Positions 45,501-56,835 of a DNA stretch of 64,000 nt are shown in pieces. Under the pieces are notes generated by a model. That model did not search any database. It was not told the origin of the DNA and saw only the letters and a program-made list of their open reading frames with translations. Numbering within the stretch: position 1 is the first letter of the stretch; each line of letters begins with the position of its first letter. The DNA lies in assembly GCA_022818135.1 (NCBI GenBank), contig JAFMSR010000012.1:6821358-6885357 (forward strand). The letters run 5' to 3'. Position numbers and translations under genes: made by a program. The DNA is from Saxidomus purpurata. Lineage: Eukaryota > Mollusca > Bivalvia > Venerida > Veneridae.

Positions 45501-46130
45501 CTGAACTGGTACTAGTTGGTATTTTTACTTGTTCAAAATGAAACCTAGGTGGTAAAGGAAACTGAGAATAGTTTTTCTGTTTTCTAAAATCATTTTTCTC
45601 AAGATGTTTGCTGCGAGCCAATCGTCTAGGTAGCTTGCAAGCCGAATATGTTGTTTCCTTAGATAAGCAACTACCACTGAAATTATTTTCACAAAAACTC
45701 TGGGTGCACTGGTCGGACCAAAACAAAGAGCTCAAAACTGGAACACCACTCCCTGAATCTGGAAGCGGAGATACTGGCGATGGTCCTTTTAGATCTGCTG
45801 TAAAAGCTCAGTCTCCTTTCCCCACTAGATTTAACACCTTTGATAATGTGTCAATTTTGAATCTCTTTTCAGGAGATACTCGCTAAGAGGTTTTAGATTT
45901 ATGACAGGTCTCATTTCTCCATTCTTTTTTGGGACAAGAAATAATGTACTGTGGTAACCTGCATAAACGTTTCTTGGAGCAACTACTTCTACAGCTACAA
46001 AAGACTGTTTATTTCTGTTTTTATAATCTTTTGATGTTTTAAAAGAACATTTGATGGTTTTAAACCTCAAACAGATGGTTTCCTTAGAAATTCTAATGTG
46101 TACCCTTGTTTTATTATATCTAAAACACAT
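45500..46130 (-). pseudogene. DIRS reverse transcriptase, broken
   Basis: The frame beginning at 46130 contains LFLVPKKNGEMRPVINL (near 45885-45940), the conserved fingers motif. After a frame change CFGPTSAPRVF-like residues and the catalytic YLDDW box (45618-45632) are visible. The palm motif with the first catalytic aspartate (near 45800) reads ADLKG instead of the usual DLKDAY. The enzyme copies element RNA into DNA; here it is split over at least three frames. Confidence 0.8.
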
Positions 46131-46196
46131 TTGTCGGTTGTTATTTTTGCCACTCCAACGGGTATCTCCGGATTTTTTGCAATGATACTCACTTTG

Positions 46197-47495
46197 TCAC
46201 TCGTCATCTATTTTCCCAAACTTTGCTCCTGCACATTTATGCAGTCTTGAGTAACCATTGTAGCCACCCCGTGATCTCTTAGAGAACTGGGTACATCTCT
46301 CGTTGTGGCTATCCCTTGGTACCTTTGGGATCAGAAAATTGTTCCAACTATTACTTGCAGAAGTAGGAAATTTAGCATTCTGATTGTAAACAGGTCTTTT
46401 ATTAGACTGTGGTTGAATACCTGTGAATTTACGTTTCAAATCTTCAATCTGATTCTTTTTCTCTTTACGAGACTTTATCAACGCTTCTAAACCAGCACCA
46501 AAAACGCCATCTCCAGTTAAAGGCAAGTTGGAGAATTGAACATTGTCTGGCTGTTTAAATTATAAAGAATCTTTCATAGCAACTGATCTTCGTACAATTT
46601 GATTGAAAGCACCTGCACGGCCAATTTGATATAGAAATTAAATATACATGGCAAAAATGTCCTTGATTTGCTGTGTAAAAAGTCTCGGAATCAATGAATT
46701 GCAGCAAATTTCCCAAACTCTGCTGAATATACATTTGAATCACAAGACAAAATCGAGCTGCTTGTCGCCCTTTGTAACTGATTTTCTCTACAATTTTTGC
46801 TGGCTGAGCAAACAATTTTTCCCTTTGTTTTTAACAAAAGAAGTTTTATTACCTTATCTTTTGGTAAGGCAACATTCCACTAAATCATCAAGAGACGGAA
46901 CTGCCAACAGTTGATCTGAGTCCGAGTCTACGGGAAACTGTTCAAAGTCTTCTTCGGCGAATGCTGACAAATACACTCAACAGGTTTAGAAACGCAAAAG
47001 TGGCAAAATATTTATTATAACAATGTTATCGTGTTTCAAATTTATTTAATTTCATACACAACAAAAAACAATATAAAATTGAATTCTTGTAAAAGTTTCA
47101 ATAATTCATCGAAAAAATGACTTAAAGAGAAATAACGAAAATAGCGTCATTCAGATAAAAATGTTCAACAGGAGAATCTTTGCGTTTCTAAACATGTTAA
47201 GTGTAGGTTGATTAATTACACCTGTTTCCGAGGACTTCAATTTGAGTCTGATCAAGAATAAGTCCTTCTTTCTCGTCACCTTTTTACACAATGGCATCAT
47301 CGCCAAAGATGTCATACAAACACTTTTTTATGTTCTCCTGCCAAGTTATCATCCTTGACTGAATTATTGTTCTTGTCAGAGTTTGAATCTGCGTCAGAAA
47401 AAAGACTTGTGTTCACTATCAGAAATCCGTGATATATGACTACCACCAAACAAAGACACATTGTCAATATCCTCATCTGATTCACAATCAGACAT
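46197..47495 (-). pseudogene. DIRS Gag-like region, broken
   Basis: A start at 47495 opens MSDCESDEDIDNVSLFGG and an acidic serine-rich stretch that stops after about 33 codons. The next frame continues with DADSNSDKNNNSVKDDN. Further fragments follow at 46815-46555 and 46526-46197; the last has a basic KSRKEKKNQIEDLKRK stretch. Acidic N-terminus and basic C-terminus are usual for DIRS Gag. The assignment is by position and composition, not by a known domain. Confidence 0.6.
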
Positions 47496-47947
47496 TACGG
47501 GTCGTCTATGTGACGACACTGGTGCAGTACATTATTCAAGACTTTGTCTCTGAACAGATTGCTCTGAATTTTGTTTCAGTATTTTACTGCAACATATCTT
47601 CAATAACAGTTATACGTTTGCTCAAATCACTGTACCTAGAAGATTTTTGGACTTTTTTGTCTTTTTAACACTAGGCAGCGACACTGATGGCGAATTTCAC
47701 AATCCTCGGACAATTTATTGGTCGCTATAACCAATAAACACAAACAACAATGTCTAAACTTAATAAAAATCTAATTGTCAATAACTACAACTAAAGAAAT
47801 AAGTAAATTTATGGGGACGATGCGTACACTTTCGCAAGGAAAGAAAAACTGAAGCACGTGGTAATTCTACTGGGAAGTGACGTAACGGTGTCAGGGTAAA
47901 ATGTTCACTTCCGGTTTATAAAAGTTTATTTTGCGGATCAAGAAAAG

Positions 47948-47966
47948 ATAATCCACACTGTAATGA
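47948..47966 (-). repeat. DIRS-like terminal inverted repeat, right
   Basis: ATAATCCACACTGTAATGA, the exact reverse complement of 43273-43291. Confidence 0.75.
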
Positions 47967-50900
47967 ACAGATGATCCTTTTGCCGTCCGGCTCAGGGATT
48001 GGTTGGAAAAAGTACAGGGAAACTGTAAGATTAAATTAAGACATTACCTGATTGGTAGAAAAGGTTGTTTTAACAAATGAAAAATACTCATTTGAAAAAT
48101 AAAATGCAATGTCTTCTGCACGCGAATGAATATTTAAATGTCCAATACTAAGGAAAGAGAAAATTCAAATATACTTTAAAAAGCACAGAAATTAGTTATT
48201 TTTAATAAAAAATGAACGTTGGTATGTAGAAATTCTAAATAAATCAGAGTTCATGTACAATTATTTTTCTATGCATTATGAAGAAAGTTAAAAAGACCTG
48301 GGTAGTCATTTTGTCAAATCACTGAGATTTCAACATAATACACATACTTTTCTTCGTGTTCCAGACACTTTCTGTAAATTTTAACCTGCAAATCTTCATA
48401 ATTAAGTGTCTTGCATAAGGTAATGTACTTGCCATTGAAATAACTGTCACTTAATTTTCGCGTAGTAGTGGACCTTTAAGGACTGGTTATCATAATAAAT
48501 AACACTGAAATCGCCAAGTAAATAAAAGGTGTACACATGCGGTTTAGACCCCTAAATCTGGCCTGACTGAAGGGGGTGGTTGTCTCCCTTGCCAAATTGT
48601 AAAAAACTGGGTTGGTTAAGCCCATATAAAAACAGCATCTTTAGGTGTCGGAGAGACTAATCTGTTCGAAAAAAGGCAGTTTCATTGGTCAACACTCTAT
48701 AGGTGGGTATGATACAGGGCCACCTTTTGACTAGATTTATAATGTTAGTCAATGGGGAAAACAATAGGAGTATCTGACCTAATAAAAGTAAGTTTATTTA
48801 TGAAATAAAACTCAGGCCGAAAAAAGAACACTTAGTATTTTGAGAAGCCTACTTAAGTTTCAAAGTATTAAAGATTCTTAAAATATGAATGAGTAATGGT
48901 AATATATTTCGCTATTTTAAGGATTTCTAAGAGAAAATTAAAGTGTAGGGCTTTTAGACCTTTCTAACTTGTTAGAGACTAGGTGAGCCTCTTTATCTTT
49001 AATAAAGGAAACCCATGGTCATATTTCTTTTATGCATATCTGACTGTATTTACAGTATCTGACAGTCATGATCGCTGAATCCCGTTCTTGTAGTATCTGG
49101 TCATTGTCAAATATGCTTGCTAGCCGCACTTATTGGGGACAGGTAAATATAGATCTGTATCCAAGGGAATATGAAACATATTCATTGAAGAAGTATATTT
49201 TTAGGGACTATGGTGGCAGCACAGTGTGCATATTTAGGGTTGCGCAAAAATAATCGCGCAGGGCATCACTAAGAAAAGAAGGTTCTAAGATAGTTTACTG
49301 TGAATATTTCTATTTTGAGGACGGGTAATAGATGTCATTGTTCAGTAAGTTTTCCTTATATTTTTTGTGAACATTGACTCTTTAAGATCAATTTAGTAAA
49401 AATGTATAGTAACAACATACGTTTTGTATTTTCTTTTTAATATTTTCTAGAAATAGTGGAACTGCAAACAACCTGTTTTTGTATTAATTTGAATAACAAA
49501 TTTTATTCTGTATCTCTTTCGTTTCTGTAAAGATATTCAAATGTTGTTAATACGTTTGTACTTCATTCAGAGTACTTTATTGTTAATTATAGATAACCGT
49601 TATCACAGCTATTGGTGACAATTTCATTGGCGAAATTGACAGAATTGACAAGAATAAAGTGACGTACGTATAGTCTATAACCAGTATGTTGACTTTGTGA
49701 TTGTTGAACCCTCAAAAAACTTAATCCAGGTCAACCCGCGCGTTGAGGCCGTGACCTATTACATAACTTAAACGTACTACGTAAATGTAATACGTACATT
49801 GTACTTCGAATTTCTCAAACAACACAAGTACCAATATTTGAAATACGACTTAAAACATCATAGAATGACTGTATTGCTAATTTAGTTCATTTTTTGGCGG
49901 TCGTTTATTTTGACTGTAGTGACGGCCGTAATGAAAAGACCTGAAATATAAATTACTGCAGCACATGACACCGCAAATGTTACCTTAAAGAAGCTGTTGC
50001 TGTTGCATGAGTTAAATGCCCGTTCACACCGTATATTGGTCATTTTCTCACAGCGGGGTGGGGGATGGGTGGATGGCGGTTAACCTAACCATCGTTCCTG
50101 TGAACCACCAATACTAGAATCATATCCTTCTCAGCGACTCTAACAAATGCACAATGGAGGCGGACCCCTAAAGCAAGAACAGGCATAACTTTCAAATGAA
50201 GACAATGACCGCAACATAACTCTTACCATGGATTTTGGGAAAGGAAATGAGGAATTTGCCGTTCAAATGCTTTGTAATGAATAGGCCTTCGTGATTAGAT
50301 TACTACTCATCTGAACTCCTAATCGTGCTTTATGATCCGGTATATCACTCGAAAGTAAAATCTATTTCCTACATCATACAGCGTAAATGTGGTTTTACTT
50401 AGATTTCTATACAGTAACAATTTGTGATAGTTTATGCTTGATCTGCACGAAATTCACGATCTTAATAAGTATGACTTGCAAAACCACAGTGGGACGAAAC
50501 GTCTTATAGTCAAATTGACAGTACATGTATACGTTATATATATCTGAACCTGCATAGTTGTACCAAACCAGTAATCTTTTTAATGTTTGCATTTTTTCAT
50601 AAATAATCTGGACTAGTTAATTTGCAGTATAGTGTTGTATTTCTTTTTTTTAAATGGACGTTTGCAGACGATGTTTCATTTTCACAGTGCTGCTTTCTTT
50701 AAGTTAAATCCCATCAATGTAATTGGGTGCTTGTAAATTAACCTTAGGCGGTCGTGATTTGGCATCATGGCTTGCCATCGATTGCATTTTAATTTCGATT
50801 TTATTTTTTTCGAAAATAGATGCAGTTTTACAAGTTACTGTTGTTCTTTACACGTACATTTGTATATGGATTCTGACTACGATGTTCAAATGCAAGCATT

Positions 50901-52116
50901 GAAAATCGTACTTTATCGAATGTTTTCGCACCTATTTAGGAGGCGTGGCGACAGAGAGCAGTTGTTGCAAAAGACGACACATTGAACATTATATTTCATC
51001 CTATGAATGAGTCAAAAGATCAGTTTTATTCTTGTTACCGGAAGTTCCATACCATAAAATCTAAACAAGTGTTTGTTTGTCAAAAAATGCGTACAGTCAT
51101 AATGATAATGCTAATCTTTAGATATAGAAGGTAACTATATGTTTAAAAGTAAACTTATCCAACACAAGGCCTTCAACAAAATACATATTATATATTTTAT
51201 TGACCTTGTTTTTTTCCCAATACTTACATATTGCTAGTTAATTTCTGGAAAAAAGTGATTGGAGATGACTTAACTTTTCCGCACTATTAATCTTTATTGA
51301 TACACTATCAAATCAAGGTGCTAAATGCAGAATTAGCTAGAATTTTGGCATAGTAAACTTGTGGTAAATATGTTGTGTATTTCAGAATATGTATTAATTT
51401 TCCATCAAATGTAATATGTCATACTTTAGGATAAAAAATACAGATAGTACTATTTATGTCATCTGAATAAATTACGCTCCTTATTATAACCCCAACCACT
51501 TAACTAAAATTCTTTTTTTTTTTAATTTTTGATAAATGATTTTTTTCATGATAAAAGAATAACAAGTTTTTGAGATAATTTGCCTTCAATTTTATTAAAA
51601 CCTTAGTTTTAGAATGCAAAACTAAAAATTGGGGTCAATCTGCATACAAGAAAGAAATTCAATAAAAACTGTCAAAAACGTGTTTTTTTAGATTTCGACG
51701 AGCTTTGAGATATGATGGAATAGGTCTGTAACAAAGAACTCTAACAGGAACTTATTATTACTGCGTTTTTATATCCCAACAATTCTTCTAGTAATAAAGT
51801 TTGAATTTAGAAAATATCTTTAACATATTTTGAGAAAACATATTTTGTACCCCTACCCCCATTTTGGCATATATAGTCACAAAATGTGAGGTCAAACTAT
51901 TTTTTCTCAAAAATGTTCTCCTTTTTGGCACTGAAAAATTCCTATTGTGCCTAAGTTTGCTACCGCGTAATTGTTTTTTCTAGTTAAATGATATTTTTTT
52001 AAATATAACAAATGTAAATTTGTAAAGTGCAAAAATCCAAAACCTCACCAGTGAGTCCCCTTGAAAGAAGCTTGGACAGTTCATGTATGTTAGTCGCATA
52101 CTGCTGTGGTATATTT
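47967..52116. other. Intergenic, nothing recognised
   Basis: More than 4 kb without a recognisable repeat border, SINE box or protein motif. It is the longest blank stretch of the window apart from 21.4-25.6 kb. Reading frames do not exceed 74 codons. Confidence 0.4.
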
Positions 52117-52305
52117 TTGTGGGGCGGATCAGTGGTTCAGTGGTAACGCGCTGGACTTGTAATCCAGGGATCACAGGTTCGATTCCCAGTTTATCCTCTA
52201 ACATAACTAATGTCCTTTCGACTGAGACCTACAATTCGAGGTCCCATGTATCGGGGCTATACACCGGGCATGTTAAAGAACGATACACTCTAAAATACAT
52301 ACATA
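52117..52305 (+). mobile_element. tRNA-derived SINE (S4)
   Basis: The head has A box GATCAGTGGTTCAGTGGTAA, a perfect anticodon stem CTGGA / TCCAG around CTTGTAA (Thr UGU), and B box GGTTCGATTCC. The T and acceptor stems do not pair, so it is SINE-derived and not a tRNA gene. The body continues with GTATCGGGGCTATACACCGG and GGCATGTTAAAGAACGATAC. A second body fragment is at 52776-52855. Confidence 0.8.
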
Positions 52306-52367
52306 CTGTGGGTTGCGAACTTCCGAGGTGATGGGGTTGTGAAAAATCAACAACTAATCGAGTATGA

Positions 52368-52775
52368 GTTATTTTAATGAAGAACTTTCAAAAACAGGGG
52401 GATGTTGTTACCAGTAGAAATGTTGAGACAACCTGTTGCATGAAATTTAGAAACAATATACCGGTGGTCAATTGATAAATGCTCCAAACAACCAATTCGG
52501 ATATCTCCGGTTAGAACTTGAAATTTCAGAAACGCTTTTCAGTGTTTCCCATTCATCTAAAGATCCCAGAGGTTATTTTAATGAAGAACTTTCAAAAACA
52601 GGGGGATGTTGTTACCAGTAGAAATGTTGAGACAACCTGTTGCATGAAATTTAGAAACAATATACCGGTGGTCAATTGATAAATGCTCCAAACAACCAAT
52701 TCGGATGTCTCCGGTTAGAACTTGAAATTTCAGAAACGCTTTTCAGTGTTTCCCATTCATCTAAAGATCCCAGAG
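52368..52775. repeat. 204-bp tandem duplication
   Basis: The copies 52368-52571 and 52572-52775 are identical except for one base (GGATATCTCC versus GGATGTCTCC). Each starts GTTATTTTAATGAAGAAC or follows directly. No coding sequence was recognised. Confidence 0.9.
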
Positions 52776-52855
52776 GTAGTCTCACGTGTATCGGTGCTAT
52801 ACAGCGGGCATGTTAAGGACCAAGGGGTCTATTCGTAAAAGAGCTAGAGTCTAGT
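52776..52855 (+). mobile_element. SINE S4 body fragment
   Basis: GTATCGGTGCTATACAGCGG and GGCATGTTAAGGACCAAGGG match the S4 body at 52247-52285, and GGTCTATTCGTAAAAGAGC continues it. The tRNA head is missing. Confidence 0.65.
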
Positions 52856-52999
52856 ACCCGGATTCCATTGTATCTGCATCTGTCTCTCTTCAACCTGCAC
52901 CTGTCAGAATTCTTAGTAAGTTAACCAAGGCAGACTCATGGTCGACCGCGACTATAGGCAATCAAAAGAAAGAAGCAATAACAAACCCAAAGTTGTAGT

Positions 53000-53344
53000 C
53001 TCTAGAACTTCATAAGTTTTCGACAATCTCGATTTCCATAACCATAGTGAAACTATCCTTATTTTTTATCCCAATCCTGGTTTCAAATATATTTGAGATG
53101 CCATGTGCGGCTGCATGTTCAAAGTAGCCATTTTTGTCTCTGGGCGAGTTGAAGGTTCTCTAAATTTTTCAAATGTGATGGGGATGTGAAGGCGGTCGGA
53201 TATGTCCGTATGAAGGAGATGTAATATAATTTTATTAACATATGACTTGTATACCTTTACTGATATCAAACAGTAATTGAGGCTGAAAAATTAGTTGTCA
53301 TGACTGATGAAAGATAAAATGCTGCATTTACTTTCTTTTATAAT
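53000..53344 (-). repeat. Dispersed repeat R3, copy 2
   Basis: Inverted counterpart of 37985-38330; it shares CTTGTATACCTTTACTGA and AGTGAAACTATCCTTATTTT. It directly adjoins SINE S5. Confidence 0.7.
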
Positions 53345-53565
53345 TTCTGGTCGGACACCATTGTTGTAGGAGTTCACTTCAACCGTATGCTGAGAAGAAC
53401 AAGTACTGTACTCCTATCCTTCGTAAGAAACTGCCAACTTCCTAACATAAAGAGACAAGGTCGTTTGCACGGCTCGAACCCATGGCTCTCAATCTATGAG
53501 AGGTTACAGTGATTTCAGGTCAGTGACTCTTAACTACTCGACCACGGAGGCGGATCTCGTCGGAC
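53345..53565 (-). mobile_element. tRNA-derived SINE (S5)
   Basis: The minus strand reads CCTCCGTGGTCGAGTAGTTA (A box) and ATGGGTTCGAGCCGTGC (B box) with a long variable arm, like tRNA-Ser; the anticodon loop CCTGAAA reads UGA. The T stem pairs, but the acceptor stem does not. The body AGGAAGTTGGCAGTTTCTTA and a tail with CATACGGTTGAAGTG follow. The same tail is seen at 37960-37985. Confidence 0.8.
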
Positions 53566-54309
53566 ATTATCATGAATTATAACACGATCCGCAACTTTTC
53601 GTATAAAGATATAGGGGAAAGCAGCTATACATTATTTTACGATAAAATACATCACGTTTTCGACGGGCAAACGTGGGGGAAATGTCGCACACGTCCAATC
53701 GCATTCCGTGCTTGTAAGTAACTATTGAATATTGCTACGCGACGAACATAGTTTGTGGTATTTTTCAAAGACAATTTCGTGTTAGAATCGAAATAATAAA
53801 TGCATCTCTGTGTTTTATCGTGGAATAAAATATAGCCAGTCGTTCGGATGCGAAAAATTAAATCACACGTGTTACGCACTCGTGATTGAATTACTACGCA
53901 TCCGAATTCCTGACTGTACTTTATTAAACGATAAAATACAGGGACACATTAATTATTTCTTAAATAATGACCCCGTCCATTACGTTAGCATAAATGTACC
54001 ACTACTTATTTTCCAGGTTTCATGAAAATTTCGTGAAACAAAAGAGTATTTTATTTAATTAAGTGTAGAATTCCGTTAGGGCCATCTTAAAAACTAATTA
54101 AACCATGATATGCTTCCAATACCAACGAAAACGCGATATCACGATATTACGATTGTGAAAACGCGACAATACGATGGTGAAAACACGATAGAATATCGCA
54201 TTATCATCATTGTACGTTCGTATTTTCGCGTTTTCGTTATCGTACTACATTGTATCGCGTTATTATCATCGTGTTTTCGCGTTTTCGTTATCGTAGTTTC
54301 GTTTGTCAT
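53566..54309. other. Intergenic, nothing recognised
   Basis: No gene was recognised. Several CG-containing words of the type CGCGATA, CACGATA and TTCGCGTTTTCG occur at 54125-54290. Confidence 0.4.
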
Positions 54310-54786
54310 GTAGCATCAGTATGTAGCAGTAGTTGGCAGTAGCAAAACCGTGAATTTGCAGTATAGATATAACGTGAGATTGGCAGTAGCAGTAGTTGGC
54401 AGTAGCCTAAACGTGAAGTTGGCAGTTGCAGTAGCTGGCAGTAGCAAAAACGTGAAGTTGGCAGTTGCAGTAGCTGGCAGTAGCCTACACGTGAAGTTGG
54501 CAGTTGCAGTAGCTGGCAGTAGCAAAAACGTGAAGTTGGCAGTTGCAGTCGCTGACAGTAGCAAAAACGTGAAGTTGGCAGTAGCAGTAGCTGGCAGTAG
54601 CAAAAACGTGAAGTTGGCAGTTGCAGTAGCTGGCAGTAGCAAAAACGTGAAGTTGGCAGTTGCAGTAGCCGGCAGTAGCAAAAACATGAAGCTGGCAGTT
54701 GCAGTAGTTGGAAGTCACCAAAACGTGAAGTTGCAGTAGCAGTAGCTGGCAGTAGTAGTAGTTGTAGTAGTAGTAGTAGTAGTAGA
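54310..54786 (+). repeat. 39-bp minisatellite (left part of array)
   Basis: About ten units of 39 bp, built as GGCAGTTGCAGT, AGCTGGCAGTAGC and AAAAACGTGAAGTT. The array ends in a GTAGTAGTAG stretch next to the LINE tail. Stop-free frames exist on both strands (13-residue peptide repeats) because the unit is a multiple of three; they are not considered genes. Confidence 0.9.
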
Positions 54787-55235
54787 AGTAATAATAATAA
54801 TAATAATTATAATAATAATAAAATCTTTATTTCACGACGGTTACATATCAGACAAACAAGGATTTACATGTAATCAAAATACATCTTCAACAATCAACAA
54901 ATATAAAAAGAAGAATTAAAATGGAACAACAACAACATACCGTCGATAGTGAAATATGAAACAAAATATGATTTGCTAGTTATACTTTTCAATTGAACAA
55001 TCATATTTTTAATATTCTATTTGTTTGGCACAGTTAGATATGACAAAAGTAGGACAACAATTGTTTAAATTGTTGAAACTTTCTTTCGATACGATAGACA
55101 CTCCAAATTTAGTCCAAAGGTTAGTGCGGAAATATATTTGTAGAAGTAAATTTAGTATAGAACAAAACATACTCAGTCTGCAGTTGTTAAGTGATACTTA
55201 ATAGATAGTTCTTGTATTTGTATTTAAATGTTTTG

Positions 55236-55238
<3 letters not shown>
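54787..55238 (-). mobile_element. LINE-A, 3' part
   Basis: On the minus strand this starts (55234 downward) with the end of the reading frame (AAAACATTTAAATACAAATA), then a 3' untranslated region, GAAATAAAGATT and a TTA/ATT microsatellite tail (54787-54825). It is the continuation of 56473-56835; LINE-B has inserted between them. LINE-A itself is 5'-truncated. Confidence 0.75.
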
Positions 55239-55266
<28 letters not shown>

Positions 55267-56472
55267 ATAATAATCTCTTTATTTTCAGAAGGTAACTCAT
55301 TAAGACATAACAAATATTAAGTGCAGTACATTAATAGGTGATAAATCTTATATACAATGAGGCCTTCTTAACAATTTTAAAACAAATTCAAACAAGTATA
55401 AACAACACAATATGAATAAGACTATCGTAATATGCATACATATTACATTAAGATATAGGAATAATGACAGACATAAAAGATTATGTTTCACTTACAATAT
55501 AGAGTAGGTTGCAAAAAAGTATTTACAATTTATCAGTCTTAAGCAGAAATGCTCTTAGGCTATATTTGAACGCACTGACATTTGATAAAAGTCTTATATC
55601 AACAGGTAGTTGGTTCCAAATTTCCATACTAGAGTAACTAAATGTCTTCTTGAGATAATTTGTGTTAGGTGTTTTGTGTGTGATATCTTTCCTGGATTTT
55701 GACCGCAATTCATAGGCTGTATTTCAGAATATAATTAGATCTTTGATATATGAAGGTGTCAAATTATGAAGAGCTTTATAAACTAATATGCCAGTAAAAT
55801 ATTTGCATCTGCTGGGAAAAGAAAGCCATTTAAGGTTATTGAACATCTCAGACGATCGTGTAAATTTGTTGACATTTAGTATAACTCTAGCTGATCGTTT
55901 TTGCAGTTTATTAATTCTATTTACATCGGTCATGTTAGCTGTGTGCCATGTTAAACATCCATAATCAAATGTAGGTGCAATATAGGCGTTGTAAAATAGC
56001 TGTTTCATCTCATGGGTAAGGAAATGCTGAATTCTTTTTAAAAGAAATAATTTTGAAACCAGTTTCGTGCAAGTTTTATCTATGTGTGTTTTCCATGTTA
56101 AACTTTTATCAATATGAATTCCTAATAGTTTTTGTGAATCAACATGAATTATACTAGTATTTTCGACATACAGTTTCAGATCATTCATGCCAGCTAGCTT
56201 TTGTCTGGAACCTATAGTCATACATGTAGTTTTGACAGGGTTTATTGCCATATTGTTTTTCTTACACCAGCTTTGTGTTGTTATAAGATCAGTCTGTAGT
56301 TTAAGTTGAATGTCATTTAAATTTTTACCCTTATTATGCAACGTCGTATCATCAGCATACATATCAGTTTCAGAATTCAATTCAAGAGGCAAGTCATTAA
56401 CATATAGTAGAAATAAAAGAGGACCAAGAATGGATCCCTGAGGAACACCCGATGTCACCAAACAGAAATTTA
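55239..56472 (-). mobile_element. LINE-B, non-LTR retrotransposon, 5'-truncated
   Basis: This 1.23-kb element ends in ATAAAGAGATTATTATTG and a (TTA)n tail (55239-55275). It is flanked by the 4-bp duplication GAGT (55235-55238 and 56473-56476). It encodes the C-terminal half of a reverse transcriptase. Truncation at the 5' end and a microsatellite tail are usual for target-primed LINE copies. Family level (Jockey/CR1 group) is a guess from the motifs. Confidence 0.85.
55523..56461 (-). pseudogene. LINE-B reverse transcriptase, C-terminal half
   Basis: The frame from 56461 begins with VTSGVPQGSILGPLLF, RT palm motif B, followed by the catalytic YADD box at 56348-56359. The thumb region and the LINE C-terminal region follow: INKLQKRSARVI, a conserved W-L-RCKYF region and YKALHNLTPSYI. 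A stop near 55724 and a second frame (55708-55523: FSYSSMEIWNQLP ... FLLKTDKL) complete the usual C-terminus. The N-terminal endonuclease and fingers are missing, so the copy is dead on arrival. Parent elements copy their RNA at the target site. Confidence 0.9.
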
Positions 56473-56835
56473 GAGTTTAGCAATACCTCTAATATCAAAC
56501 GGAATATCATTCCAAACTTTCATACTAAAATACGAGAATGAATCTTTATGATAATTGGTTCGAGGTTTACTTTGTAAAACAAGATCGTTGTGCAAAGAAG
56601 ATCGCAGATTATGTTTTTCATTTTTGGAAAATATCAAAATCTCTAACATATATGATGGCGACATATGATTAATAACTTTATACACAAGAACAGCAATGTG
56701 GTATTTGCACCTATCAGTAAAAGAAAGCCATTGTTTATATAGCCCTAATGCAGGAGATTTCATTGGCTTATTTAAGATAATTTTTGCAACTCGTTTTTGA
56801 AGCATGTTTATTTTGTTAATTAATATAATTTTAAT
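56473..56835 (-). pseudogene. LINE-A reverse transcriptase, C-terminal fragment
   Basis: It reads INKINMLQKRVAKIILN, WLSFTDRCKYH, VYKVINHMSPSYM, then FSYFSMKVWNDIPFDIRG, the same landmarks as LINE-B but a clearly different family member. The frame is cut at GIAKL by LINE-B. After removal of LINE-B the same frame would run on into the 55234 side with a LINE-like ending (KTFKYKYKNYLL). Its upstream end joins minisatellite sequence at about 56835. Confidence 0.85.

Larger units (their letters stand above)
43273..47966 (-). mobile_element. DIRS-like tyrosine-recombinase retrotransposon, decayed
   Basis: This 4.7-kb element is bounded by 19-bp inverted repeats. On the minus strand the order is an acidic Gag-like N-terminus, reverse transcriptase, RNase H, a conserved DIRS pol C-terminal block and tyrosine recombinase. 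This order and the inverted ends fit DIRS1-type elements, which integrate through a recombinase and make no target duplication. Many stops and frame changes interrupt every domain, so it is inactive. The length is near the lower end for complete DIRS elements. Confidence 0.85.
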
